DNA of 64,000 bases from Candidatus Poribacteria bacterium (GTDB lineage Bacteria; Poribacteria; WGA-4E; GCA-2687025): assembly GCA_028818695.1 (NCBI GenBank), contig JAPPNK010000030.1, forward strand, positions 62,001 to 126,000, in the 5' to 3' direction. Made by a program: the position numbers and the translations under genes. Each line of letters starts with the position of its first letter. Position 1 is the first letter of the stretch. Below the pieces are notes generated by a model, which ran no database searches, was not told where the DNA came from, and worked only from the letters and a program-made list of their open reading frames with translations. This document shows positions 41,889 through 50,468 of the stretch, in pieces.

Positions 41889-43952
41889 GGATCGATTCGA
41901 AAGAAACGACTCCGCCGCCAAAAGCAGCGCCGCCAAAAGCAGCGCCTCCGCCCAGAGCTCCCGCCCTAGCCGCTCCTGTTGAAGGTCCCAGTTCGCCGTC
42001 TCCTGCCGATCGTCCGAGTCGACCCATGCGGCGCTTCCTTGGACGGCGTTCAGCGCCTGGTCGCGCGGAAGCGGCGCAAGGTTCGACTCGTCAACAGGCG
42101 CGTTCACGACAAACATCTCGGTAAACCCGCCGTTGCCTGAGACGCGGTACAGCCCCGCTTCGTCCGTCCATCTGTAGTTCATTTCCGCCCCGTCCGGCGT
42201 TCGTCCGACGGAGCGCTTTTCGCCGTCCGGCGCTTCGATTTCAAACGCCGCAGGGTCGGACGGCTTCAACGGAAGGCGAAAGGCGTTTCCCGCTTCAATA
42301 GCTCGCGCGGGCGGGTTTTGCGGCGTCAGCGCGTAAAACGCAAGCTGTTGAACAAGCGGCGGAAAAGACGGGTTCAGCGGAAAGTTGGAGCTCTCCTGTC
42401 CATAACCTGGCGCGTTCACAACGACGCACGCCCCTCCTAAAGATCGCCCGACGGCGGCAGCGGTCTCTCCGTTGCTGAATCCGCACAACGTCTGCGCCGC
42501 CGGCTTGACGGTCAACTGCCGATACCGGTAAAACGAAGGCGCCCCCTGCCGCATCCATGGATCCCCCTCAAAGATGCCGAAAAGATAAAGCGAATCGACG
42601 GCGGACGGGTTCGATAGATGCGCGGGCCGCAGCTTCAACGGCTCCTGCGACTGCTGAACAGGACCGACCGAAACGGCCAGCCAGTCGGGCGTCGCCGTCG
42701 AATCTGCTTGCTCTCCGAGAAAAACCAGTACCGGCTGTCCGCTCAACAGGCGGTTGCGCAGCCGGCTGTTGAGCCGCTCGTCGTTCAGGGGCGGGTCTTG
42801 TAAAATGAGCAGGTCTGCCGCGTCAAATGAACGGCTGGGCGCATCTTCGCTGGAAATCAGAACAGGGCGAACGGCGTACACGCTTTCGGGCTGCGGTTCA
42901 AGCGACGGGTTCAGCGCCAGCGCGAGATGAAGCGCGTTGTCGCCGACGATATAGGCGTCTATCTGCCCCAGCGCTTCAATGACAACCGCGCGCTCGTTGT
43001 CGCCGGCAAGCCTGTCCTGGTCAATGGAGGCGCGTACTTCGTATCTGCCCGCCGCTTCGAACGCATGCTGAAACTCTTTGACGACGCTCGATTCAGGCGG
43101 GATAGAGACGGCGGCGGCGCTTTTCAGTTTTCCGCCGGCGCGAAACTCAAGGCGCCTCTGGGCGGTCGCGGCGCCTGTGTTGCGCAGCTCAACTCGAAAG
43201 ACGGCAGGCGTACCTGCCGCCACAATCGGATTGTCGGGCTGAATGGAGGCGATGTACACATTCTCAACAGGTCCGGCGGAGACGGCGCGGAACGGCATCA
43301 TGAAGACGCGCGCCGACTCGATGGAGACGCGCGCGTTGCTCCATCCGTTCGCGGTGAAATCGCTCAGTATGTAGATTTCTCGGTTGGGCGACTGCGACCG
43401 TTCAACCAGCTCCGCGGCGCGTTCAAGAGCCGATTCGGGGCGCGTCCCCCGCAGACGAAGCGGCGCCGATTCGATGGCGCGTTCCGCTTCGCGTATCTGC
43501 GTTGTGGGCGGTTCAAAGAGCGTCGTTTGCCGGTCCGACATGAGAATCACAGAGACGGAGTCGCCGGGTTGAAGCGAGCGCAGTATTTCGAGCGCGCGCG
43601 CTTTGGCTTTTTCAAACGGAACGCCGTCAACTCCTTTGTACCCCATGCTTGCGGACTGGTCTAGAACGATGATTGCGGTCGTTTGGGCGCGCGGGTCGCC
43701 GAACAGCGCCGCCCCTCTCAAAACGGGGCGCGCCATCGCCAGCGCAATGAGCGCCATCGCCAGAACGCGCAGCGCCAGAAGCAGCAGCTGTTCAAGCCGG
43801 AACCGTCGGGCGGACTGCTGCGCCGCCTCCACGAGAAACCGCAGCGCGCTGAACTCCAGCGTCCGCGCTCGCCGCCGACTCCATAGATGGATCAGCACCG
43901 GAACGGCGGCAGCGAGTATGCCGAGAAGCAGCAGCGGGTTTAAAAAACCCAT
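41871..43952 (-). CDS. BatA-like membrane protein with VWA domain
   Basis: 693 aa. N-terminal BatA-type segment (MGFLNPLLLLGILAAAVPVLIHLWSRRR, then a second helix LLLALRVLAMALIALAMARPVL), a von Willebrand A domain with MIDAS IIVLDQSASMGY (about 95-106) and YILSDFTANGW, a long extracytoplasmic beta-rich region, and a C-terminal helix (EALLLAALLLAAESFL). The architecture resembles aerotolerance-operon or DUF4159-adjacent proteins. Role probably in envelope stress. Second gene after the pseudopilin-like gene, 23 nt away, weak ribosome site. Confidence 0.85.
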   Translation of the reverse strand: MGFLNPLLLLGILAAAVPVLIHLWSRRRARTLEFSALRFLVEAAQQSARRFRLEQLLLLALRVLAMALIALAMARPVLRGAALFGDPRAQTTAIIVLDQSASMGYKGVDGVPFEKAKARALEILRSLQPGDSVSVILMSDRQTTLFEPPTTQIREAERAIESAPLRLRGTRPESALERAAELVERSQSPNREIYILSDFTANGWSNARVSIESARVFMMPFRAVSAGPVENVYIASIQPDNPIVAAGTPAVFRVELRNTGAATAQRRLEFRAGGKLKSAAAVSIPPESSVVKEFQHAFEAAGRYEVRASIDQDRLAGDNERAVVIEALGQIDAYIVGDNALHLALALNPSLEPQPESVYAVRPVLISSEDAPSRSFDAADLLILQDPPLNDERLNSRLRNRLLSGQPVLVFLGEQADSTATPDWLAVSVGPVQQSQEPLKLRPAHLSNPSAVDSLYLFGIFEGDPWMRQGAPSFYRYRQLTVKPAAQTLCGFSNGETAAAVGRSLGGACVVVNAPGYGQESSNFPLNPSFPPLVQQLAFYALTPQNPPARAIEAGNAFRLPLKPSDPAAFEIEAPDGEKRSVGRTPDGAEMNYRWTDEAGLYRVSGNGGFTEMFVVNAPVDESNLAPLPRDQALNAVQGSAAWVDSDDRQETANWDLQQERLGRELWAEALLLAALLLAAESFLSNRSLKEES

Positions 43953-43975
43953 CTTATGAAGCCCGCATCAAGCGC

Positions 43976-44395
43976 TCACAGGTCTTCGGGGCGGAGCCAG
44001 TTGACAACATCCTCGTTTTCTCCGCGTCCGCCTTCAATGCCGTCGGCTCCGCGCGAGAACAGATCGAAGGCGTACGCGTCGTACCGCCCTGGCCGCCGAT
44101 ACACATACGGACGCCCCCACGGGTCGTTGAAGTTCGGATCGTCAATATAGGGTCCGTTCCAGTTGACAGGCCTCGGCAGCCCGGTCGGCTTTTCCCAGAG
44201 CGCGTCCAGCCCCTGCTCGGTGGACGGGTAGTCGCCTGTCGCTTTGGCGTACCGGTCAAGCGCAAACTCAAGGTCGGCGATCTGCTCAACGGCTGCCTGC
44301 CGTTTCTCCTGCCCGCCCCGTTGGACAATCCGAGCCGCCCCCGCGACCGCTCCAACGGCCAAAACGCAGCCCAATATCCAGTACACGCGCTTCAA
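43976..44395 (-). CDS. GspG-like pseudopilin C-domain protein
   Basis: 139 aa. One N-terminal helix (VYWILGCVLAVGAVAGAARIV), then the type II secretion major-pseudopilin body: LEFALDRYAKATGDYPSTEQGLDALWEKP, VNWNGPYIDD, DPWGRPYVYRRPG, DLFSRGADGIEGGRGENEDV, with the calcium-loop-like acidic end. The usual prepilin peptidase site (G|FTLxE) is absent, so it may not assemble as a pilin. GAGGAG lies 6 nt before the ATG. No other secretion genes are nearby. Confidence 0.8.
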   Translation of the reverse strand: MKRVYWILGCVLAVGAVAGAARIVQRGGQEKRQAAVEQIADLEFALDRYAKATGDYPSTEQGLDALWEKPTGLPRPVNWNGPYIDDPNFNDPWGRPYVYRRPGRYDAYAFDLFSRGADGIEGGRGENEDVVNWLRPEDL

Positions 44396-44460
44396 TGGAA
44401 CGCTCCTCTTTCTTCGCTTCTGTTTATGTTAGCGCACACAGGCGGAAATGCGCAACGCCT

Positions 44461-45339
44461 TTATTCGCTTACGCCGCTGTTTCGAATCGCGAGGAGAACG
44501 GCGGAGCTGTCTAAACCGCCCATCCCGTCTGCGCAGAGCCGCTCCAGCAAACGCGCATGCTGATCGGCGAAGGGCAGCCGCAAGTTCGCTCCATCCGCGC
44601 ATTCAAGAATCAGATGAAGGTCTTTCAGATGCTGCGACACGCGCGACTGGGGCGTGAAATCTTCCCGCGTCAGCTTTTCGCCCTTCGCGTCGATGGCGCT
44701 GGAGCGCGCGGGCGTTATTTTCGCCAGTTCCAAAAAACCGCCCCGTTCCAGACCTTGCGACTCGGCAAACAGCAGCGCCTCTGCCAGCGCCGCTCTGTTC
44801 AGTCCAAGCAGCAGGTTCGTCGCCAGTTTCGCCTTCATCCCGAACCCCGGCCCGCCGATATAGACGACGCGCGGCAGTACGCTTTCCATGAGAGGACGCA
44901 GCCGTTCAAACGCGGCGCGCCGTCCGCCCGCCATGAAAACCGCCTCCCCGGCGCGTATCTGCGCGCTTGAACCGGAGATGGGCGCGTCCAGATAATCGGC
45001 CCCGATCCCCCGCAGCCGTTTTTCAAGCTGAACGCTCGTCCGCGGGTCGCCTGTCGTCGCGTCAATGACAGCGCGGACAGGCGCGGCTCCTGAAAAAACG
45101 CCCCCTTCTCCCAGAAGCGCCTCTTGAACGGCTTCAGCGTCCGGCAGGGAAAGAAAAACCGTTTCAGCGCTCATTTGGTTTAAATGAACAACGCGCCTTC
45201 CGCCCAGCTTCTCCAGCGCGTCCAGACGATTCGAATCGATGTCGAACCCCTCAACGCGGCAGCCGGCGGCGAGAAGGCGCTCCGCAATCGCCGTCCCCGC
45301 AAGCCCGACCCCGATCAACCCGACGGTTGAGACGCTCAT
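44461..45339 (-). CDS. Beta-hydroxyacid dehydrogenase (3-hydroxyisobutyrate dehydrogenase-like)
   Basis: 292 aa. N-terminal NAD-binding motif VGLIGVGLAGTAIAERLL, VFLSLPDAEAV, DATTGDPRTS, substrate motif DYLDAPISGSSAQIRAGEAVFMAGG, and the catalytic-Lys segment GPGFGMKAKLATNLLLG. Oxidizes a short beta-hydroxy acid with NAD(P). Overlaps the small unknown upstream gene by ATGA. Exact substrate (3-hydroxyisobutyrate, tartronate semialdehyde, others) cannot be set. Confidence 0.9.
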   Translation of the reverse strand: MSVSTVGLIGVGLAGTAIAERLLAAGCRVEGFDIDSNRLDALEKLGGRRVVHLNQMSAETVFLSLPDAEAVQEALLGEGGVFSGAAPVRAVIDATTGDPRTSVQLEKRLRGIGADYLDAPISGSSAQIRAGEAVFMAGGRRAAFERLRPLMESVLPRVVYIGGPGFGMKAKLATNLLLGLNRAALAEALLFAESQGLERGGFLELAKITPARSSAIDAKGEKLTREDFTPQSRVSQHLKDLHLILECADGANLRLPFADQHARLLERLCADGMGGLDSSAVLLAIRNSGVSE

Positions 45340-45689
45340 GCGTTTTCCGCCGCTTTTCGGTACGCCTCGGCGGCTTGTAGAATCGCGTCTGTCGGGTCTT
45401 CCATGTCGGCGCGGAGCGCGTCAAGGCGAGCCGCTTTTGCCGCGGCGGCAAGGCGGGGGCAGACGCACAGGACGACGACAGCCCCCGCCTCGGTCTCTTC
45501 TTGGACCGCCAGCGCCGCCTCTGTCTGCAGCTGTTCATCCCCGATCCCTGAAAGATGCGTCAACGCCGCATGCCGAACCGGCAGATCGGGAGCCAGCTCC
45601 GCCAGCAGCTTGTCAAAAGCGGCGACGCTCTCCGCGCTGGAATGAAGAAACGCGGCAAGTTTTACGGGGATGCGGCGCGGCTCATTCAT
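45336..45689 (-). CDS. Small conserved-looking protein, unknown
   Basis: 117 aa, no signal peptide or membrane segment. Mostly helical Ala-rich sequence with one short hydrophobic strand and a cysteine pair (GAVVVLCVCPRLAAAA). No family recognised. The coding status rests on position: its ATG overlaps the 3' end of the TPR lipoprotein gene by 8 nt and its stop overlaps the dehydrogenase start, forming a tight operon. Confidence 0.6.
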   Translation of the reverse strand: MNEPRRIPVKLAAFLHSSAESVAAFDKLLAELAPDLPVRHAALTHLSGIGDEQLQTEAALAVQEETEAGAVVVLCVCPRLAAAAKAARLDALRADMEDPTDAILQAAEAYRKAAENA

Positions 45690-47049
45690 ACGTGCGGAAG
45701 TTGAAAATGGTCATCCTGTTGGGGAGTATCTCCACTTCTGGAATGGAATGCGTCCGTTTGCCGCCTTTCCCGCCGGTAAAACGAAGATGGACGTCATGCG
45801 TTCCCGGCGGCAGCTCCATTCGAAGTACGCTCACCAGCGCCGGCAGCGTTTGCCAGGAGCGCGTGTCGGCGTTTTCAGAGAAGAAGTTGAACAGCTCCAT
45901 GGCGATTTCCACGCCTTCGCCTTGGCGTTTGGCGGCTCCATGCGCCTTATGTTTCACGACTCCTCGAAGTACCGCCCGCAGCAGCATTCCCGGCAGCTCG
46001 GAGCGGTAGGTTCGATCCGACGCTTCGTTCAGATCCTCCGCCAGGACGCTGCGCGCTTGAACGCCGGCGGCGGACGCCTCCACGCCTGTGAACGCAGGGG
46101 GGGTCTCTTTCAGCGTCGGCAGCGCAATCCGCAGGAGATAATCCAGCTCCGCCTCCAAATAGTGGATATCAGCCCCGGCATAGACGGAAGCCGCATATCT
46201 GTCCGTCTGCCGGCGGTGGCTCTCCCGCTTCTTCTCGTCCTCGTACGTGTCCGATTTCAGTATCGGAATGACGACGTTCATCTCCTCCTTATGCGGTCCA
46301 AAGCCGGACTCATACAGGATTACCAGCTCGCCCAGCCCGTCTTTAGACGGATCAGGCGCGCCGTATTTTTGTTCGTAAAGCTCCGCTTCCTGCGTGAAGT
46401 TCAGCTGACGCGCGAGAAGAACAAGCCGCCGCCCAATGTCCGGCGGGGCTTTGACGCCGCCGGAATCGCTGTAGACGCTGTAGTACTCTTCTGCCGCGCG
46501 GTAGGAAATGAAAGCGTCGTTCGTTTCCCCCGCCCACTCAAACAGCATGCCCGCAAAATACGCAAGGAACGCCGCCGCCTCAAAAGCGTAATCGTCGTCC
46601 TCGTCCGCATAGTATTGAATAAGGCGAAGCCCCCTCCTCGCCTCGACAAGCGCGTCGTCCACATCGCCGTCGTACACGTAATTCAACGCGCGGTAGTAAT
46701 GGATCAGCAGCCGCTCAACGCGGGAGCCAGGGTACGGGCGGACGGTGTCGTTCGTCGCCAGGGCGGCCGCTTCCGTGGAAAGGCGGCGCGTGTAAAGGTC
46801 TTCAGAGACCGCTTCGGCGATCTCAAAAGCGTTGTTGCTTGTCTGGTAATCGTTCGCATAATGCGCGACAAGCCCCAGCTCAAGCAGGTCGGGCAGGACA
46901 GGCTCCAGGTCCTTTCTCAGCGTCTCAACCGCTTCGACGTACGCGCCCTGCGCCATCTGCCGACGCTGCGCCTCCATGTTGTATTGGGAGCATCCAGCAA
47001 GCAGCACTGCGCACAGAGACGCCCCCAAATGCAGCGCAAGTTTTTTCAT
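45682..47049 (-). CDS. TPR-containing lipoprotein (COG3014-like)
   Basis: 455 aa. Signal with lipobox LLAGC (Cys20), then TPR-like helices (GAYVEAVETLRKDL, NNAFEIAEAV, YYRALNYVYDGDVDDALVEARRGLRL, DAFISYRAAEEYY) and a C-terminal beta-rich part (GTHDVHLRFTGGK). It resembles COG3014 proteins which, in other Gram-negatives, sit next to LpoB-like genes, as here (2 nt away). It presumably faces the periplasm or outer membrane; possible helper in peptidoglycan synthesis control, by context. Confidence 0.75.
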   Translation of the reverse strand: MKKLALHLGASLCAVLLAGCSQYNMEAQRRQMAQGAYVEAVETLRKDLEPVLPDLLELGLVAHYANDYQTSNNAFEIAEAVSEDLYTRRLSTEAAALATNDTVRPYPGSRVERLLIHYYRALNYVYDGDVDDALVEARRGLRLIQYYADEDDDYAFEAAAFLAYFAGMLFEWAGETNDAFISYRAAEEYYSVYSDSGGVKAPPDIGRRLVLLARQLNFTQEAELYEQKYGAPDPSKDGLGELVILYESGFGPHKEEMNVVIPILKSDTYEDEKKRESHRRQTDRYAASVYAGADIHYLEAELDYLLRIALPTLKETPPAFTGVEASAAGVQARSVLAEDLNEASDRTYRSELPGMLLRAVLRGVVKHKAHGAAKRQGEGVEIAMELFNFFSENADTRSWQTLPALVSVLRMELPPGTHDVHLRFTGGKGGKRTHSIPEVEILPNRMTIFNFRTYE

Positions 47050-47051
47050 GG

Positions 47052-47669
47052 TTATAGAACGGTTCGTTTCCGCTGAATGTACTTCTTCAGTTTTTCAGGG
47101 CGAATCCAAACTTTTTCGTTCGTCTCAATGTTGGTGAGCGTCAGGTCAACCTGATAAAACAGAATCTGCTCGCCTCCTTCGCGGTCTTCGATGGTGTTCA
47201 CTTCGCCCGTCATCATGTAGTCCGCTCCGAGCTCCATTCCCATCTCCTTGATCGTCTCCAGGCTTGCGTTGGCGCGCTGGTCAAGCCGCTCATCGCGCAG
47301 CTCGTTGCGTTCCTCAGCGCCCGCCACAACGGAGACCCGACCCGAATTGACAAACGCCCGCTCAATGTCGGTGATGAAAGTGGCGGCGGGAATATGCTCC
47401 ATCCCGCGGTTGCGAATCGACCCGACGATGACGACCGGCTTTTTGCCGCCGTTGGAGCTGGTGAATTGCGTGATCCAGACATGGTTTAGGCAGTCCATGA
47501 TCATTTTCTGCGCCACCTGCTGCGAATCGGTATCGTTCCATCGACCCGACAGGTCCACCACTTCGGACGGATCAAGGCGGGTGACCCTTTTGCCGGAACC
47601 GCACCCTGCGGCGGCTGCCAGCATAACGACCATCGAAAAACAAGCGACCTGCGCGACGTACCGTTTCAT
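47052..47669 (-). CDS. LpoB-like lipoprotein (penicillin-binding protein activator family)
   Basis: About 205 aa from the ATG at 47669 (AGGAG 7 nt upstream). Signal peptide with lipobox AAAGC. The body has LDPSEVVDLSGRWNDTDSQQVAQKMI, KPVVIVGSIRNRGMEHIP, FITDIERAFVNSGRVSVVAG, ELGADYMMTGEVNTIED and IETNEKVWI, the LpoB/CsgG-like pattern. In E. coli LpoB stimulates PBP1b; whether this one does is inferred. Followed by the COG3014-like gene, matching the arrangement seen elsewhere. Confidence 0.85.
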   Translation of the reverse strand: MKRYVAQVACFSMVVMLAAAAGCGSGKRVTRLDPSEVVDLSGRWNDTDSQQVAQKMIMDCLNHVWITQFTSSNGGKKPVVIVGSIRNRGMEHIPAATFITDIERAFVNSGRVSVVAGAEERNELRDERLDQRANASLETIKEMGMELGADYMMTGEVNTIEDREGGEQILFYQVDLTLTNIETNEKVWIRPEKLKKYIQRKRTVL

Positions 47670-47716
47670 TCGGATGCTCCTGAATAATGACAACGCTGCT
47701 GTTTACAGGTATCTTT

Positions 47717-47745
47717 AACATAGCATGAAGCGGTATGGTTGACAA
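47717..47745 (-). promoter_or_regulatory. Sigma-70-like promoter for the lpoB-like operon
   Basis: On the minus strand: TTGTCA (47745-47740), 17-nt spacer, TATGTT (47722-47717), 48 nt upstream of the ATG. Lies in the divergent gap with the 47776 gene. Confidence 0.5.
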
Positions 47746-47775
47746 GAAATCAACTGGCACAGAAGGGCGGACCGT

Positions 47776-48387
47776 TTGGCGGCAAGAAAAACAGACGCGG
47801 GCGGCGGAGAGCTGTCGGAGGTGCGGGTCGAGTCGTATGCCGACAGAACGCTGCCGGTTGAGCGGAGCGTCCTGCGCAGATGGTTGAAACGGCGCCTGCC
47901 CGCCGTTTTGATTGCGGCGGCGGTGTTGATCGGTCCCTTTCTCGGCGGATATGTTTTGACGCAGCGTCTGCGCATGTCGCAGTTTGAGGCGGCGTACGAA
48001 GCCCTTGAACAGGAGATACGCGCCAACGCGGCGGCGCTGGCGGACTTATCCTCCGCGGCGGCGGCGGCGGCGGACGGCGATTTCGCCCGCGCCGAAAATC
48101 TGCCCCCCGACTTCAGCGCTTCTCGATGGAAACTTGCGGCGGGCAAGCTGAACATGCTCAACCCGAAAACGCTTCAAGCCGCCGATTTCTACGGCAGGCT
48201 TGAGTCGCTGACTGCGCAGTATGAACGCGCGATGGGGTATGTTCAGCGTTTCAGGACGGCGGAAGCTGCCGACTCCGAACAGGCTGCGTCAGCCCAGCTC
48301 GCGGCTCAAAGCGCGTTCCAACAGCTGGCAAAAAACCTGCAAGAGCTGCGCAGGCAGGCGGACGCGCTGACGGAGCCTGACGAATGA
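47776..48387 (+). CDS. Single-pass membrane protein with coiled coil
   Basis: 203 aa. Basic N-terminus (RRWLKRRLP), one helix (AVLIAAAVLIGPFLGGYVL) and a long Ala/Glu/Gln-rich helical region (FEAAYEALEQEIRANAAALADLSSAAAAAADG ... QSAFQQLAKNLQELRRQADALTEPDE). Orientation probably N-in. TTG start, weak AAGG upstream. The C-terminus ADALTEPDE and the DNA after it recur at the end of the next gene. No family recognised. Confidence 0.55.
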   Translation: MAARKTDAGGGELSEVRVESYADRTLPVERSVLRRWLKRRLPAVLIAAAVLIGPFLGGYVLTQRLRMSQFEAAYEALEQEIRANAAALADLSSAAAAAADGDFARAENLPPDFSASRWKLAAGKLNMLNPKTLQAADFYGRLESLTAQYERAMGYVQRFRTAEAADSEQAASAQLAAQSAFQQLAKNLQELRRQADALTEPDE

Positions 48388-48401
48388 ATCGAGGCTGACG
48401 T

Positions 48402-49520
48402 ATGAAAAATGAAAGACGCCGTAAAGCGCGCGGCGTCTTCGTCCGCGCGCTCAGAATCGTTCTTGCGGCGGGAGCTGTTTTGGCTTACTGGTATTCTGTT
48501 CATCTTGCCCTAGATCTGAAAGCGAAGATCGACGCGGACGAGCCGAGAGGCGAATGGTTCGTTCGAGACAAGAATGAAAATCGACCCCGCTACATCGGTC
48601 CGCAAAACGCAGACGCGCTCCTCTCCGCGCTGCGCTTCGACATGGGCGAAGAGAAAAGCGACGCGCAGACAGCGGAACTGAAGGCGCATTTTGAGCGGGT
48701 CTTAGAGCGCGGCGCCGTCTTTCAAGACAACATGGACATGTTCCATTTCGGTCCGGCGCTCATGCGCCGTTTCAGGGAGGCGGCTGAGTATGAGCGGCAG
48801 CGGGTTGCGGAGCATTCTGAAGACGCAGACTTTCCCTCCATTCGCGCGCTGTATGATCTGCCCGAAAGCGCGTCATGGACGGAGCTGGAAAATGCCCTCA
48901 TGGACGGCGATCTGAAAAAATGGAAGGACGCAAAGAAGGGGCTGGATTCCATTGTAAATCATCGCATTAAAGCCGAGAAAGAATCGACGAGCGGGACGTT
49001 GCGCGAGACGCTGCGGACAACGCTCCCGTTTGCGCTGATGTTTGTGTTGTTGGGTTCCTGGGGGTTGACCAGACCGTTCATCCGGAGCGCCAAGTCTAAC
49101 AGCCGCGGGATACGGCTTATACAGGATAAGGGAAAAGCAAAGCTAGCGGTCGTATTTTTGCTCATCTGGTGCGCATGTGGATCCAGCGCTTTCATGCTGA
49201 ACGGGCCAAGTTCGGCGCTCAACTGGGGGGACGATTATACGAAGACGAAATCGTTTCTAAGAGAGGCGCAGGAAAAGAAGCGGACAGCGCGGGAGCTGCT
49301 ATATAGAATTAGAGCTGGCAATGAGCGCGGGTATTCTGACTTCGACGATCTTGCAACGGCAACAGAGATACAGCGGCATCGGGGAAAGAAAATTGCGACC
49401 AGTATGCTGTTTTCCGCCGCGATACTCCCGATCAGCTTTGGCATGGTGGCATGGTTGATCATAAGATGGAGGGCGGCGCTTCAAGCGAATGCGGACGCGC
49501 TGACGGAGCATGATGAATGA
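48402..49520 (+). CDS. Multi-pass membrane protein, unknown
   Basis: 372 aa. One helix near the N-terminus (ALRIVLAAGAVLAYWYSVHLAL), a soluble charged central region (about 40-205), then three helices (LPFALMFVLLGSWGL, LAVVFLLIWCACGSSAFML, ATSMLFSAAILPISFGMVAWLII). C-terminus NADALTEHDE matches the ADALTEPDE of the gene before. GAGGC lies 6 nt before the ATG. A 19-codon ORF (49540-49599) begins at the equivalent position after this gene and may be the stub of a further gene. No family recognised. Confidence 0.6.
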   Translation: MKNERRRKARGVFVRALRIVLAAGAVLAYWYSVHLALDLKAKIDADEPRGEWFVRDKNENRPRYIGPQNADALLSALRFDMGEEKSDAQTAELKAHFERVLERGAVFQDNMDMFHFGPALMRRFREAAEYERQRVAEHSEDADFPSIRALYDLPESASWTELENALMDGDLKKWKDAKKGLDSIVNHRIKAEKESTSGTLRETLRTTLPFALMFVLLGSWGLTRPFIRSAKSNSRGIRLIQDKGKAKLAVVFLLIWCACGSSAFMLNGPSSALNWGDDYTKTKSFLREAQEKKRTARELLYRIRAGNERGYSDFDDLATATEIQRHRGKKIATSMLFSAAILPISFGMVAWLIIRWRAALQANADALTEHDE

Positions 49521-49619
49521 GCGACTCGAGGCTGGATATATGAGAGTTGACATGGTCAGGTATAATGAGTACGCAGCATGCAACGCGGCGGAAGAGTAAA
49601 GAGTGGACGGAGGACGTCG

Positions 49620-50468
49620 ATGAGCAAAAAGCGGTTGACAATGGCTTTGGCGTACATGGCACTGGCATTAGCCTGGGCGGGATGCGGCGGCAAGCCGACA
49701 GCGGAGGAGCGGGCGGTTAAGAGGGCGTCGGAGGAGCTGGAGGCGCCGGTGGCGGAGTCGACGCGCCTAGTAGCGCCGACAGCGGAGTTTTTGGAGTTTC
49801 CGAGCGGACGCGGCGCGCATGAAGGCGGCGTGGCTGAATATGCGGCAGCGTATAAGGCATATCAAGCGGCGTCCGCGGCGCTGCTGGCGGCGGCTCCCGA
49901 CGAAGGATGGGCGGTGCTGGCTGAATTAGAAGCGGCGTATCAAGTGCCGCGGGGAGCGCGTGCGGCGTATGTGTCGCCAAAGACGCTGGCGGCAGTGCAG
50001 GCGGCGGCTCCTGATGAGTATGCGGCGTGGGAAGTAGCGGCCGCGAGGATTACCGCGGCATGGGGCGCGTTGGCGCCTGATGAGAGGGCGGCGCATGAAG
50101 CAGCGCGGGATGAATTAGACGCGGCGTGGGATGAATTAGACGCGGCGGAGGCGGCGCTGAAGGCGGTGGCTCCTGATGAATATGCGGCGATGGAAGCGGC
50201 GTTTGAATCGATGTTGGCTAAATTAGAGGCGGCTGAATTAGAGGCGACGTTGAGCTGGGCGATTGCGGCTCCTGGTGAACAGACAGCACAGGTTGATGCG
50301 GCGCTAAAGGCGGCGTTTCCTGATGAATGGGCGGCGATGGAAGCGGCGGCGGAGGCGATGGCACGGGCGGCGCCTAGTGAGTATGCGGCGTATAAGGCGG
50401 CGGAGGCAAGGTTTAACGCAACGTCGTGGGCTCCTGCTTATGATCGGACGGAAGGCGTCAATGAGTAA
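49620..50468 (+). CDS. Ala-rich low-complexity lipoprotein
   Basis: 282 aa. GGAGG lies 6 nt before ATG 49620. Lipobox LAWAGC (Cys about 21). The mature protein is Ala/Glu/Asp/Tyr-rich with recurring A(A/V)PDE(Y/W)AA blocks about 30-40 residues apart (AAPDEGWAVL, AAPDEYAAWE, LAPDERAAHE, VAPDEYAAME, AFPDEWAAME, AAPSEYAAYK), suggesting a long helical repeat rod. Overlaps the HNH gene by 8 nt. No family recognised; function unknown. Confidence 0.6.
   Translation: MSKKRLTMALAYMALALAWAGCGGKPTAEERAVKRASEELEAPVAESTRLVAPTAEFLEFPSGRGAHEGGVAEYAAAYKAYQAASAALLAAAPDEGWAVLAELEAAYQVPRGARAAYVSPKTLAAVQAAAPDEYAAWEVAAARITAAWGALAPDERAAHEAARDELDAAWDELDAAEAALKAVAPDEYAAMEAAFESMLAKLEAAELEATLSWAIAAPGEQTAQVDAALKAAFPDEWAAMEAAAEAMARAAPSEYAAYKAAEARFNATSWAPAYDRTEGVNE

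Noticed and set aside
49540-49599. 19-codon ORF after the 48402 gene as an independent gene
   Set aside because: Start resembles the copied gene junction, but the peptide is too short and unsupported; treated as a possible stub and noted in a finding.
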